IMG/VR virus record: IMGVR_UViG_3300047564_000994
Span: 1-32,902 of that record
DNA: 32,902 bases
Strand: one strand, 5' to 3'
DNA from: a virus
Each line of letters opens with the position of its first letter. Positions within the stretch are counted from its first letter, which is position 1. Below are positions 15,726 to 23,244 of this stretch, piece after piece. The position numbers were made by a program, and so were the translations under genes. The notes below the pieces were generated by a model. It had not been told where the DNA came from and made no database searches. It saw only the letters and a list, made by a program, of their open reading frames with translations.

Positions 15726-16448
15726 GTGGCACAAATTGCTTATCTGGAAGATGAAAGAATTAAGATTTCCCGTGGCATGGTCAAGGGAGTTGTTCCTGTT
15801 CATAAGTTTGGTGCAGTTCCTGCAATGTCCCAAAGTTCAAGTGGAACAGTATGGGACAAAAATGATACAATTTATCCTTGGTCAACTTGGACTGGAGCAA
15901 ATACAATTACAGTAAGTAGTTCAAGTGCCTCTGATGTAAACGCAAGTGTGGTTGTTGTTGGTTTAGATGCTAACTATGATATCTTAGAAGAAGAAATAAC
16001 ATTAACATCACAGGCAAACAATGCTAGTTCTAATAATTTTATAAGAATTCACCGTGCTTACATGGGTTTTAATGGAAACACTAATATTGGAACAATTTCA
16101 ATTAAAAATGGCGCAACAGATGTGGCTTTAATTACTGCTGGGTTTGGCCAAACCTTAATGGCAATTTACACAATACCAAGAAATTATACAGGATATTTGT
16201 ATCAAGGTACCGCATCGGCTCAATCAGGTGCTGATGCAACAGGAAATATGTTTATTAGATATGATGGAACATCAGCGTTTAGAGTTGGTCATACCTTTGA
16301 GGTTGCCGGTTCTGGTGGACAGTATGATTATTCATTTTCTTTTCCACCACAAATACCACAGAAATCAGATATTGATGTAAGAATAACAACAAGAAGTAAT
16401 AATGGTCGCTATACTGCAGCCTTTGACCTATTATTAGTAAAAAATTAA
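15726..16448 (+). CDS. Probable virion structural protein (beta-rich)
   Basis: A 240-residue protein starting at a GTG directly after the previous stop; no ATG is available nearby and MAQIAYLEDERIKISRG is a plausible N-terminus. It is rich in Ser, Thr, Asn, Gly and alternating hydrophobics, with segments such as TITVSSSSASDVNASVVVVG and TSAFRVGHTFEVAG that predict beta-sandwich structure. No cysteine, signal or membrane segment is visible. The composition and position in the late block suit a head decoration, neck or tail-associated protein. The family is not recognised beyond that. Confidence 0.7.
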   Translation: MAQIAYLEDERIKISRGMVKGVVPVHKFGAVPAMSQSSSGTVWDKNDTIYPWSTWTGANTITVSSSSASDVNASVVVVGLDANYDILEEEITLTSQANNASSNNFIRIHRAYMGFNGNTNIGTISIKNGATDVALITAGFGQTLMAIYTIPRNYTGYLYQGTASAQSGADATGNMFIRYDGTSAFRVGHTFEVAGSGGQYDYSFSFPPQIPQKSDIDVRITTRSNNGRYTAAFDLLLVKN

Positions 16449-16467
16449 TTAAATCAGGAGAAAACTA

Positions 16468-17490
16468 ATGTATTCTAACAATAAACTAATTCGTGATGTA
16501 GCCGATATTGCGGCTCAAATCATATCCGGTCAACAAAAGGTCGATGAAAAATTACATCCAAATCAACAGAAGTTGGATGTGCATGAGCCAGAGAAAGATG
16601 AATTGACGGCTGATGACTTCAAAAAACTCCGTGCAGGTAAAAAACCTGCTGAAGTTAAAAAAGAAGAAGTTGAACAGATTGATGAAGTATCATTAAAAAC
16701 TGCCACTTCTGCTTATGTAAAAAGAATGGGTGACGATGGTCCAAATGAAAAATCTAGTCAAGATAAAGCAGTAAAAACTATGGATTATATTGCAAAGAAA
16801 CATGGAGTAAGAGGAGTTGCTAGAGCAACCAAAACAGCAGATGACAAGTATGGATTAAATGATCCTGTTCATAATCCAAGAAAAGCATTTGTTAAACAAG
16901 TTATGGCTGGTGTTAAAAAAGAAGAAGTTGAGCAAATTCAAGAATATGAATCTAAAGATGGCAAGTTTGTTCATCGTGCAAAACCTGGTGTTTATGGTGG
17001 CACAAAAGATGAGAAGCACGCCGTTGATACACTCAAGGGACCAAAGATGAAAGACCTTTCTGACATTGAAGCAGAAAAGAAAAAGAAAAAGAAAATGTCT
17101 GAGATGGTTGCAACATATCAAGAGCAAGGCCTCAAAGGTTTGTTTGCAACATTGGTAAAAGAAGAGCCAGACAATGAAACTTTTACTAAAGAAGTAGAAG
17201 CACAGAAGGCAAAAAATGCAGGTGAAGGTAAGAAAGCAGAAGTTGCTAAAGCTGCCGTTCAAGCTGTGCAAAATGAAGAATATGATGTATTAGATTATAA
17301 CGAAGTTAATGGCGTAAGAATTTCTGAGATTGATTTAGAAGAGCGTCAAATGACAGAACCAGAAATGAAAAAGAAAGAAGAAATTGTTAAATCAATGAAA
17401 AAAGGTATTGCTGGTTTCAAAGAGCGTTATGGTGAGCGTGCAAAGAATGTGATGTATGCCACAGCAACCAAACAAGCCATGAAGGACTAA
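16468..17490 (+). CDS. Lys/Glu-rich modular virion-type protein
   Basis: A 340-residue protein with a good AGGAG site (16457-16461). It starts with NKLIRDVADIAAQII, then HPNQQKLDVHEPEKDEL. Two copies of a VKKEEVEQI module follow (63-71 and about 149-157). The first continues as DEVSLKTATSAYVKRMG, a module widespread in T4-like aquatic phage proteins. The C-terminal KKGIAGFKERYGERAKNVMY (311-330) and ATATKQAM are another recurring phage cap. It is mostly charged helix and disorder, with no enzyme motif. A scaffold, internal head or neck role is plausible. A related module lies in the 902-residue protein, so they may share a partner. Confidence 0.75.
   Translation: MYSNNKLIRDVADIAAQIISGQQKVDEKLHPNQQKLDVHEPEKDELTADDFKKLRAGKKPAEVKKEEVEQIDEVSLKTATSAYVKRMGDDGPNEKSSQDKAVKTMDYIAKKHGVRGVARATKTADDKYGLNDPVHNPRKAFVKQVMAGVKKEEVEQIQEYESKDGKFVHRAKPGVYGGTKDEKHAVDTLKGPKMKDLSDIEAEKKKKKKMSEMVATYQEQGLKGLFATLVKEEPDNETFTKEVEAQKAKNAGEGKKAEVAKAAVQAVQNEEYDVLDYNEVNGVRISEIDLEERQMTEPEMKKKEEIVKSMKKGIAGFKERYGERAKNVMYATATKQAMKD
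16654..16931 (+). repeat. 20-base perfect direct repeat, in frame (16654-16673 and 16912-16931)
   Basis: Both copies read gttaaaaaagaagaagttga and are 258 bases apart, exactly 86 codons, so both encode VKKEEVE in the same frame. The next codons also correspond (QIDE and QIQE). This points to duplication of a short protein module, or homologous exchange between module copies, not to a regulatory repeat. A diverged copy of the module (KEEVEKVNE) is encoded near 14680. Confidence 0.75.
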
Positions 17491-17491
17491 T

Positions 17492-19222
17492 ATGAAGAAG
17501 TTTAAGGAGATGCTTGAGCAACACCGTGAGAAAGGCAGGTTTCATCCTGTCAAGCCTTACAACGTTCAGAACACAGCTGCGGCATCTCCTCGCCCATCTT
17601 CTGATAGTGCTAGTGTTAAACTAAAAGAAGATTTGCGTAAATGGTTTAGTAAGACTGACCCAGCAGGAGATTGGAAAAGAATCAACAGTAAGGGAGAGGC
17701 CATTGGTCCATGTGCTAGAGAGCCAGGTGAACCAAAACCTAAATGTATGTCAAGAGCAAAGCGTGAATCTCTTACTAAAAAAGAAAGAGCATCCGCTGTT
17801 CGTGCTAAACGCAAACATGACCCAAATCCTGAAAGAAAGGGTGAACCCATCAATGTATCCAATTTTGGAAAAGGAAAGATAAGCGAAGATATGGAAAACT
17901 TAGACGAAAAAAATGTACCAACCAGTCCAGAAAAATGGGCACAAGCTAAAGCACAAGCAAAGGCTAAATTTGATGTTTATCCATCCGCTTATGCCAATGG
18001 TTGGGCTGCAAAGAAATATAAAGCCATGGGCGGTGGTTGGAAATCTGTATCAGAAGAAAATAGCCTATTAGAAAAATGGTCACAAAAATATAAGAGTAGT
18101 ATTGACTGTGATAATCCAAAAGGTTTCAGTCAAAAGGCTCATTGTGCAGGCAAAAATGAAGAAGTGGTGCATGAAGGTGCCATTCCTGCTAAAGAAAAAA
18201 CTGTTACTGTTAAACACAAAACATCTGGCAAAGAGTTAGTTGTTACTGCTCAGAAAGCAAAAGAATTAAAACAACAAGACTATCATCCAGTTAAAGAAGC
18301 AAAAGAAGTTGGTGATGAACAGATTAATGATGGCACACCAGAAGGTTTAGTTAAAAGAGGCGGAAAAACTATGTTTATTAAACCATTAGCGCAAGAAGCA
18401 AAAGATGTTAACGAATATGACCAAGAAGGTGATATGGCTAAATCTGATTTACGCTCTATTATGGCCAATGCAAAGAGAGTCCATGATATGTTAGAAGATA
18501 GTGATAATCTTCCTGAGTGGGTTCAATCTAAGATTACTAAGGCTGAAGATTATATGTCAACAGTTGCCAATTATTTAAGTGCTGAGATGAGCGAAGAAGT
18601 CAAGCAGATTGAAGAAGCTATTGAAGTTAAAAAAGAATACAACGACAAAACCGAAGCTGAACATGGTGTTTACCATAAAGGCAAAAAAATTGGTTATGTA
18701 GTTCATCATAAACCATCAGGCACACATACTGCTTATCATAGTCCACAAGATGATGATGATTATGGCCAAATTGATGATTTTCGTAGTCACCACGATGCCG
18801 TTAGTCAAATCAGACATTCAGCTGGCGTAGGTGTTCACGAAGAAGTTGATGCTGCTATCGGTTTAGCTAAACCAAAGACCAGTTTAACTGCAGCTGCAAA
18901 AACATTGGCACCTCAAACTCGTGTAGCAGAAGGATCTAAACCTCCTTTTGATAAACCATACACAACAATCAAAGGTGTCGTAACAGATAAGTCTGGTGCA
19001 AAACACACACCAATGTCCCGTGCTCGTGATATTGCTCGTATGGCAATGAAGAAACAAGTGGAAAAAATGAAGCAACCAGTAAAAGAATCTTTAGATGAAT
19101 CTCGCAGAATGGAGATTGTTCGTGAAGCCATGAAAGTTGCAAAGAAGAAAAAAGAAACAATGGCAGCAGATGACAAATATCAAGCTGAACCAATGTTATC
19201 AAGTCAAATAACCAAGACATAA
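17492..19222 (+). CDS. Large Lys-rich modular phage protein (DUF5872-like segments)
   Basis: A 576-residue protein built from short conserved modules joined by charged linkers. One is EDLRKWFSKTDPAGDWKRI with GPCAREPGEPKPKCMSRAKR, ending in a KKERASAVRAKRKHDPNPER segment (45-115). Another is PEKWAQAKAQAKAKFDVYPS with YANGWAAKKYKAMGGGW (144-181), which I associate with DUF5872. The others are KYKSSIDCDNPKGFSQKAHC, EYDQEGDMAKSDLRSIMANA with LPEWVQSKI, and the closing MAADDKYQAEPMLSSQITK. No enzymatic signature is visible. Paired cysteines in two modules could bind metal. The start MKKFKEMLE-Q weakly resembles the capsid-targeting leader. It is most likely a virion or head-internal protein. Confidence 0.75.
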   Translation: MKKFKEMLEQHREKGRFHPVKPYNVQNTAAASPRPSSDSASVKLKEDLRKWFSKTDPAGDWKRINSKGEAIGPCAREPGEPKPKCMSRAKRESLTKKERASAVRAKRKHDPNPERKGEPINVSNFGKGKISEDMENLDEKNVPTSPEKWAQAKAQAKAKFDVYPSAYANGWAAKKYKAMGGGWKSVSEENSLLEKWSQKYKSSIDCDNPKGFSQKAHCAGKNEEVVHEGAIPAKEKTVTVKHKTSGKELVVTAQKAKELKQQDYHPVKEAKEVGDEQINDGTPEGLVKRGGKTMFIKPLAQEAKDVNEYDQEGDMAKSDLRSIMANAKRVHDMLEDSDNLPEWVQSKITKAEDYMSTVANYLSAEMSEEVKQIEEAIEVKKEYNDKTEAEHGVYHKGKKIGYVVHHKPSGTHTAYHSPQDDDDYGQIDDFRSHHDAVSQIRHSAGVGVHEEVDAAIGLAKPKTSLTAAAKTLAPQTRVAEGSKPPFDKPYTTIKGVVTDKSGAKHTPMSRARDIARMAMKKQVEKMKQPVKESLDESRRMEIVREAMKVAKKKKETMAADDKYQAEPMLSSQITKT

Positions 19223-19225
19223 ATA
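19218..19225 (+). promoter_or_regulatory. Probable T4-type late promoter box (one mismatch)
   Basis: CATAAATA differs from the T4 late consensus TATAAATA at the first base only. It overlaps the stop codon of the upstream gene and lies 33 bases before the ATG at 19258, almost the same arrangement as the box at 12672. A TTAGGAG ribosome binding site follows at about 19243-19249. The short AT-rich gap and the structural gene downstream support a late promoter. Confidence 0.55.
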
Positions 19226-19257
19226 GACAATAAACCGATTTTTTAGGAGAAACAAAA

Positions 19258-19830
19258 ATGAGTTTATGGGGAAACCTAGATGCCGCTAACAATGCACCGA
19301 AGCAGAGTGCTACAGCTGGCTACGGTGGCAATACGCCACAAGTTACTGCAAATGCACAAGTGTATTTTAGTAACACACAAAATGGAGCATTTATTACTGG
19401 ATCCGCCATTGGTGTATTCGGTGTTGATGCTCAAGAACAAATCAATGCAGAGGCAAGCGCCAATACATTACTTGGAGTACCACAACACGCAGGTTGGGTT
19501 GTTCGTAAGACTGGTATGGGACCAATTACTGCTATTACAGCTAACGCTGGTTCGGTTGGTGTAAATAGTTCTATTATTTTTTCGCAAGGCCTTGGTCGTG
19601 ATGGTTCTGGTAGCACACCTGCTACTGCATCCATTTCCGTAAATACTGCTGGTTATATTACAGCTGTTACATTGACATCTGGTGGTTTGTATGCTAACAC
19701 ACCAATTGCAACTGCTAACTCTGGTAACGCATCATTCACAATCACTATGGGTGGTCGTGCAAACCGTGTAACAACAGAAACTATTGTTGCTATGGGTTCC
19801 ATGACAGGTGACGGTGGTAACGTTTACTAA
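19258..19830 (+). CDS. Probable virion structural protein
   Basis: A 190-residue protein of low charge, rich in Ala, Gly, Thr, Asn and Val. It begins MSLWGNLDAANNAPK, a start I associate with a conserved structural protein of T4-like aquatic phages. TPQVTANAQVYFSNTQ, the GVPQHAGWVVRKTG segment and repeated TAVTLTSGG-type strands indicate a beta-rich fold. It has its own likely late promoter and a strong ribosome binding site, as expected for a protein made in quantity. The role (head decoration, neck or tail) is not readable from sequence. Confidence 0.75.
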   Translation: MSLWGNLDAANNAPKQSATAGYGGNTPQVTANAQVYFSNTQNGAFITGSAIGVFGVDAQEQINAEASANTLLGVPQHAGWVVRKTGMGPITAITANAGSVGVNSSIIFSQGLGRDGSGSTPATASISVNTAGYITAVTLTSGGLYANTPIATANSGNASFTITMGGRANRVTTETIVAMGSMTGDGGNVY

Positions 19831-20201
19831 TGAAGTTTAAAGAGTTTCTGACCGAACTGGCGATGCCTGAAATATCTTCAATGGCGAAAGATGTTGCTGT
19901 TGAAGAAGAAATCAATCGTCAATTGGAAATGGGACTCAAAGATGTAATATTATCTCCACAAATCGGTTTGTATAAAGTGCGTAAGGTGTTGAACAGGTTT
20001 GGTTATGACCTGCCAACATCTTATGTACCTGACCAAGATGGTGATGAGGTAGTATTAGATGTTTTCGGTAGTGATTCACTACTATATGTTTTATATTATC
20101 AAACCGATGATGGTAATTATGATTTTTATGCTCATGTTGACGATGATGAAGGCATAGAAGAAATTCTATCAAAGGATGAAGAGCTAGAAAAAGAAGAATA
20201 A
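19830..20201 (+). CDS. Small acidic phage protein with capsid-targeting-like leader
   Basis: A 123-residue acidic protein. The leader MKFKEFLTE-L matches the pattern seen at 268 and 12715 and the T4 internal-protein leader. The body has a helix (VEEEINRQLEMGLKDVIL), then IGLYKVRKVLNRFGYDLP and a beta-rich acidic half (VVLDVFGSDSLLYVLYY, then DFYAHVDDDEG). It ends in a Glu/Lys run. No catalytic motif was seen. It shares a base with the genes on both sides (TAATG and a one-base overlap). The function is unknown; an internal head or scaffold-associated role is an inference from the leader. Confidence 0.75.
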   Translation: MKFKEFLTELAMPEISSMAKDVAVEEEINRQLEMGLKDVILSPQIGLYKVRKVLNRFGYDLPTSYVPDQDGDEVVLDVFGSDSLLYVLYYQTDDGNYDFYAHVDDDEGIEEILSKDEELEKEE

Positions 20202-20593
20202 TGTCCTTTGATGATTTGAGTAATGATAATATAATGTTATATGCAACTAAGGCTTACGATAAGCCTAATTGCATTATGTCTGAATTCAAAGAGGACATGA
20301 AGCGCTTTAACTATTTGAAGCGTTTGTTTTATCGTCACCGTAAAATTGGTGAAATAAAAGAACGATTAGTGTTAAATCATTTAGTGGTTTTATACAATGT
20401 CTTTGGTGTTGAAGCTGCTACAAGGTTATTATTTTATAAGATTGCAAAAGAAGATTACTCCGCATTAAAAACATATTTGGTTTTTCTGAGTTGTATGCCA
20501 GAAAGAGTTAAAGGTATTAAAGGACACGATATAGTATCTTCTGATATTTCAGTTGATATGAAAATTGCAGACATATTAAGAGAAATTAAATGA
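20201..20593 (+). CDS. Conserved T4-like phage protein (DUF7207-like)
   Basis: A 130-residue mostly helical protein with MSFDDLSNDNIMLYATKAYD, CIMSEFKEDMKRFNYLKRLF, and LNHLVVLYNVFGVEAATRLL. It is highly conserved across T4-like aquatic phages, and I associate it with a family named DUF7207. The basic YRHRKIGEIKER segment suggests nucleic-acid or partner contact. No catalytic residues were recognised. Its start overlaps the previous stop, and its stop overlaps the next ATG (ATGA). Strong conservation with no known function makes it a likely regulator or assembly factor. Confidence 0.8.
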   Translation: MSFDDLSNDNIMLYATKAYDKPNCIMSEFKEDMKRFNYLKRLFYRHRKIGEIKERLVLNHLVVLYNVFGVEAATRLLFYKIAKEDYSALKTYLVFLSCMPERVKGIKGHDIVSSDISVDMKIADILREIK

Positions 20594-21144
20594 TAATTGG
20601 TTCAGGTATTAGAATTGGTTCTGGTGTCAGTATTGTTCCTGATATCTCATATACCGCTGGTTTGTATAAAACCACATATGCAGGATATTTTAATGATGTT
20701 CCTAGTTTCTTTGCAACGGCTACACCGACAACATATGGTACGAACCCAGCAACATCGGTTCAAACTACAGCAATTTCAGAAGCAGGTAGTGATGATGGTT
20801 CAAACTTTAGTTGTCAATGGTTAGGTTATTTTTTACCTTCTACAACAGAAACATATACATTTTTTACAGCAAGTGATGATGCTTCTTATGTTTGGGTTGG
20901 TTCAAATGCATTATCTGGTTTTACAACTGGAAATGCAATAGTAAACAATGGTGGTGCTCACGCTGTTCAAGAAGCAAGTGGAACCATCTCTCTTACATCT
21001 GGTGTATATTATCCAATAAGAATACAGTTTGGTGAAGCTGGCGGTGGTGATGCAATGACATTTAATTATTCTACACCAACGATAACTAAAACGACCAATG
21101 TTACAAGCAGAGTGTTTTACAATGCAGCAACAAACGGATTTTAA
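20590..21144 (+). CDS. PA14/GLEYA-like carbohydrate-binding protein
   Basis: A 184-residue protein. After a short Gly/Ser/Ile N-terminus (GSGIRIGSGVSIVPD) it reads as a PA14-type beta-sandwich. WLGYFLPSTTETYTFFTASD (75-94) is the core strand pair, DDASYVWVG is the typical SDDGsrLwvdG equivalent with paired Asp that would bind calcium, and GVYYPIRIQFGEAGGGDAMT is the closing strand. PA14/GLEYA domains bind glycans. Its position in the late block suggests a virion adhesin or fibre-associated receptor-binding module. No signal peptide is visible, consistent with a virion protein. It overlaps the upstream gene by 4 bases. Confidence 0.75.
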   Translation: MIIGSGIRIGSGVSIVPDISYTAGLYKTTYAGYFNDVPSFFATATPTTYGTNPATSVQTTAISEAGSDDGSNFSCQWLGYFLPSTTETYTFFTASDDASYVWVGSNALSGFTTGNAIVNNGGAHAVQEASGTISLTSGVYYPIRIQFGEAGGGDAMTFNYSTPTITKTTNVTSRVFYNAATNGF

Positions 21145-21147
21145 TAT

Positions 21148-21369
21148 ATGGCAAACGAATTGAAAAAAGAATGTGGTTTAGGTTACTATTGGTGTAACAC
21201 CGATAACAAATGTAAACCAATACAAGAAGATGCACCAGTCAACGCAGTTGGTGGTGGTCAAATTGCTGGCCTTGGAGTTGGCCCACAAGGTGAGCCAGGA
21301 GTAACAAAGAAAAAGAAACCAATGTTGTTTAGCTCTTTTTTGCGTAGGAAACTACCAGGAGTTAAGTAA
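21148..21369 (+). CDS. Small Cys-containing phage protein
   Basis: A 73-residue protein. The N-terminal part has three cysteines in CGLGYYWCNTDNKCKPI (9-25), which resembles a small disulfide or metal knuckle. It is followed by the flexible VGGGQIAGLGVGPQGEPGV stretch, a motif that recurs in T4-like aquatic phage virion proteins, and a basic end (KKKKPMLFSSFLRRKLPGVK). It is probably a minor virion or processing-associated component, but no function is shown. Its stop overlaps the first base of the next gene. Confidence 0.7.
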   Translation: MANELKKECGLGYYWCNTDNKCKPIQEDAPVNAVGGGQIAGLGVGPQGEPGVTKKKKPMLFSSFLRRKLPGVK

Positions 21370-21875
21370 TGTGGCAGTTGTCTTGGATGCTGAGTTTAAT
21401 ACCAGAATGGATTCTGGTCACTCTTATTCATGGAACAGTTGTAGTAGGATTAGTTTTAACATTTTGTGGTGGTTTATTAAAGTTTATACCAGTTATAAAT
21501 CCTTATGCAGCCATTGCTAAACAAATTGGTATAGTGCTTCTTGTGATTGGTGTATTCTTTGAAGGTGGTCTGGCAGTTGAACAGTCTTATCGTGCAAGAA
21601 TTGCTGAGATGCAAGCAAAGATAAAAGAAGCAGAAATACAATCTGTTAAACTTAATGAAAAATTGACAGTTGAAGTTAGTAAGAATAAAGAATTGATTAA
21701 AGAGAAGGTGAATAAGAATGCTAAAGACATTGAAGCAAAGAGGGAAGCTATTAATGCTGAGTGCAAGCTGTCTGATGATGCTTGGGTGCTCTACAACCGT
21801 GCCGTTGAGCCAAAAGTTTCCAGAGGCCCCTCAAGTGCTAATGGAGCCCGCTCCGGTTCTAAAGCCTCTAAGTGA
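21369..21875 (+). CDS. Inner-membrane spanin (Rz-like), two membrane segments plus coiled coil
   Basis: A 168-residue protein. Two hydrophobic segments (about 10-35 and 50-71) are followed by a long charged coiled coil (about 73-140, Glu/Lys/Ile heptads) and a Ser/Gly-rich tail. The coiled-coil part and the overlapping lipoprotein gene in the +1 frame are the classical Rz/Rz1 spanin arrangement. Spanins fuse inner and outer membranes at the end of lysis. Having two membrane segments rather than one is unusual for an i-spanin, so a holin-like or fused function is possible. The next gene overlaps its last 158 bases. Confidence 0.65.
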   Translation: MWQLSWMLSLIPEWILVTLIHGTVVVGLVLTFCGGLLKFIPVINPYAAIAKQIGIVLLVIGVFFEGGLAVEQSYRARIAEMQAKIKEAEIQSVKLNEKLTVEVSKNKELIKEKVNKNAKDIEAKREAINAECKLSDDAWVLYNRAVEPKVSRGPSSANGARSGSKASK

Positions 21876-22011
21876 AGATAAAAAGACATTAGCAGACCTA
21901 TTACAAAATGCTAATGATAATTATGGACTTTACTATGAGTTGCAAGATAGATACAATGCATGGCAGTTATGGTATAAACAACAGAAACAAATATTTGATA
22001 GTGTAAAATGA
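21718..22011 (+). CDS. Outer-membrane spanin lipoprotein (Rz1-like), overlapping the i-spanin
   Basis: A 97-residue protein in the +1 frame relative to the Rz-like gene, overlapping it by 158 bases. The N-terminus has a basic start, a hydrophobic core and a lipobox LMMLGC with Cys24, then a proline-rich stretch (FPEAPQVLMEPAPVLKP) typical of o-spanins. A C-terminal helical part rich in Tyr and Trp (NYGLYYELQDRYNAWQLWY) extends past the overlap, longer than minimal Rz1 proteins. The presence of an o-spanin implies a host with an outer membrane. Confidence 0.75.
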   Translation: MLKTLKQRGKLLMLSASCLMMLGCSTTVPLSQKFPEAPQVLMEPAPVLKPLSEDKKTLADLLQNANDNYGLYYELQDRYNAWQLWYKQQKQIFDSVK

Positions 22012-22412
22012 AAAGAATACTTATAGTTCTATTTGCGTTTAGTTTGTCTGGCTGTGCCTTATTTGATGTCTATTTTATGGCCAAGTATGACACCAATGAA
22101 TACTTTATTGTGAATGATATCAAAACAAAGGCGCAGGTAGCAGAAGAAAATTGTGGTAACCATATACTGGTTGTTACACAGGTAAACGAATTGTATATCA
22201 AAGCGTTGGAGTTTAAGAACTTTACAACACATATACCACGAAACAAAGATACTGATAATATGTCAACCAAGTTATTGACATTGACAAAAGATACAAAAGA
22301 TTATTTTAATAAAGCAGAAAAGATATCACCAATCTTCTGTAAAGCAAAATTACAACAGGTTGTTAAGTCTGCTGATACCATTCAACACGTTTTAGGGAGC
22401 AAACCAAGATGA
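22008..22412 (+). CDS. Small predicted lipoprotein
   Basis: A 134-residue protein with a signal peptide and lipobox LSGC (Cys16), overlapping the o-spanin stop as ATGA. The mature part is helical and charged, with two more cysteines (NCGNH and IFCKAK), and shows no enzyme motif. Located between the spanin pair and the endolysin, it may be a second lysis lipoprotein, or an envelope protein that blocks superinfection. The sequence does not choose between these. Confidence 0.7.
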   Translation: MKRILIVLFAFSLSGCALFDVYFMAKYDTNEYFIVNDIKTKAQVAEENCGNHILVVTQVNELYIKALEFKNFTTHIPRNKDTDNMSTKLLTLTKDTKDYFNKAEKISPIFCKAKLQQVVKSADTIQHVLGSKPR

Positions 22413-22615
22413 CACCAGAACAATTAAATGCTTACATTATTGAATACAATAAAATGTTGGCAGACGGACTAGTTACGAAAGAAGAATATATGGAGTTGTT
22501 GAAAGGTATCAATATTATGGAAGGTATTTCTGATGATGCAGAAGGACTTGCATTGAAAGAACAATTAAATTTAATTATCAATGCTGCTATTAGTGCAGCC
22601 TCTTTAATGGCGTAA
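22409..22615 (+). CDS. Small helical protein of the lysis region
   Basis: A 68-residue protein, nearly all helix, with acidic and hydrophobic alternation (YIIEYNKMLADGLVTKEEYM) and an Ala/Ile-rich C-terminus (LNLIINAAISAASLMA) that is weakly hydrophobic but too short for a confident membrane span. It starts in an ATGA overlap with the lipoprotein gene and ends 2 bases before the endolysin ATG. It could regulate lysis or be a subunit of its neighbours. No family was recognised. Confidence 0.65.
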   Translation: MTPEQLNAYIIEYNKMLADGLVTKEEYMELLKGINIMEGISDDAEGLALKEQLNLIINAAISAASLMA

Positions 22616-22617
22616 AA

Positions 22618-23244
22618 ATGGAACTGACAAAAGACCAACTAAAGCAATTGCTTCCAAAGAATCCATACATTGACCAATGGCACAATGCCTTGGCACAATT
22701 GTTACCTGACTATGGTATCAATACACCACAGCGTATTGCAGCCTTCATAGCACAATGCGCTCACGAATCTGGTAATTTTGTATTTCTCAAAGAGAACCTA
22801 AATTACAAAGCAGCCACATTACGCAAACTGTTTGCAAAGTATTTTCCAACAGATGAGTTGGCCAATGAGTATGCAAACAAACCAAACAAACAAGAAGCAA
22901 TTGCAAATCGTATCTATGCTAATCGTATGGGTAATGGCGATGAGGCCTCTGGTGATGGTTTCAGATATTGTGGTCGTGGTCTAATTCAATTGACAGGTAA
23001 AGAGAACTATTCTTGGTTTGCTGCCTCAATTGAAGTACCTGTTGAACAAGCATCCGAATATCTACAAACATTTGAAGGTGCAGCTCAATCTGCTTGCTGG
23101 TTTTGGGAAACAAACAATCTAAACCAATGGGCAGACAAAGGCGACATACTAACCTTAACAAAGCGTATCAATGGTGGTACCATTGGACTTGAAGATAGAA
23201 TTAAACATTATGAACACGCACTTCATGTATTAGGAGTTCATTAA
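22618..23244 (+). CDS. Endolysin, glycoside hydrolase family 19 (chitinase-like lysozyme)
   Basis: A 208-residue protein of the GH19 lysozyme type that cleaves peptidoglycan glycan strands. IAAFIAQCAHESGNF (40-54) carries the expected catalytic Glu50, and Glu59 (FLKEN) is the likely second acid. YCGRGLIQLTGKENY and KRINGGTIGLEDR are the substrate-groove signatures of the family. The usual order and length are kept. There is no signal peptide, so the enzyme needs a holin to reach the cell wall; the small membrane proteins encoded immediately downstream are candidates. Neighbouring spanin genes complete the lysis module. Confidence 0.92.
   Translation: MELTKDQLKQLLPKNPYIDQWHNALAQLLPDYGINTPQRIAAFIAQCAHESGNFVFLKENLNYKAATLRKLFAKYFPTDELANEYANKPNKQEAIANRIYANRMGNGDEASGDGFRYCGRGLIQLTGKENYSWFAASIEVPVEQASEYLQTFEGAAQSACWFWETNNLNQWADKGDILTLTKRINGGTIGLEDRIKHYEHALHVLGVH

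Noticed and set aside
16855-17271. 138-codon open frame on the minus strand, and similar minus-strand frames (for example 15398-15700, 23419-23778)
   Set aside because: They lie opposite well-supported genes, have low-complexity Phe/Leu/Cys-rich translations produced by Lys/Glu-rich coding strands, and lack ribosome binding sites.
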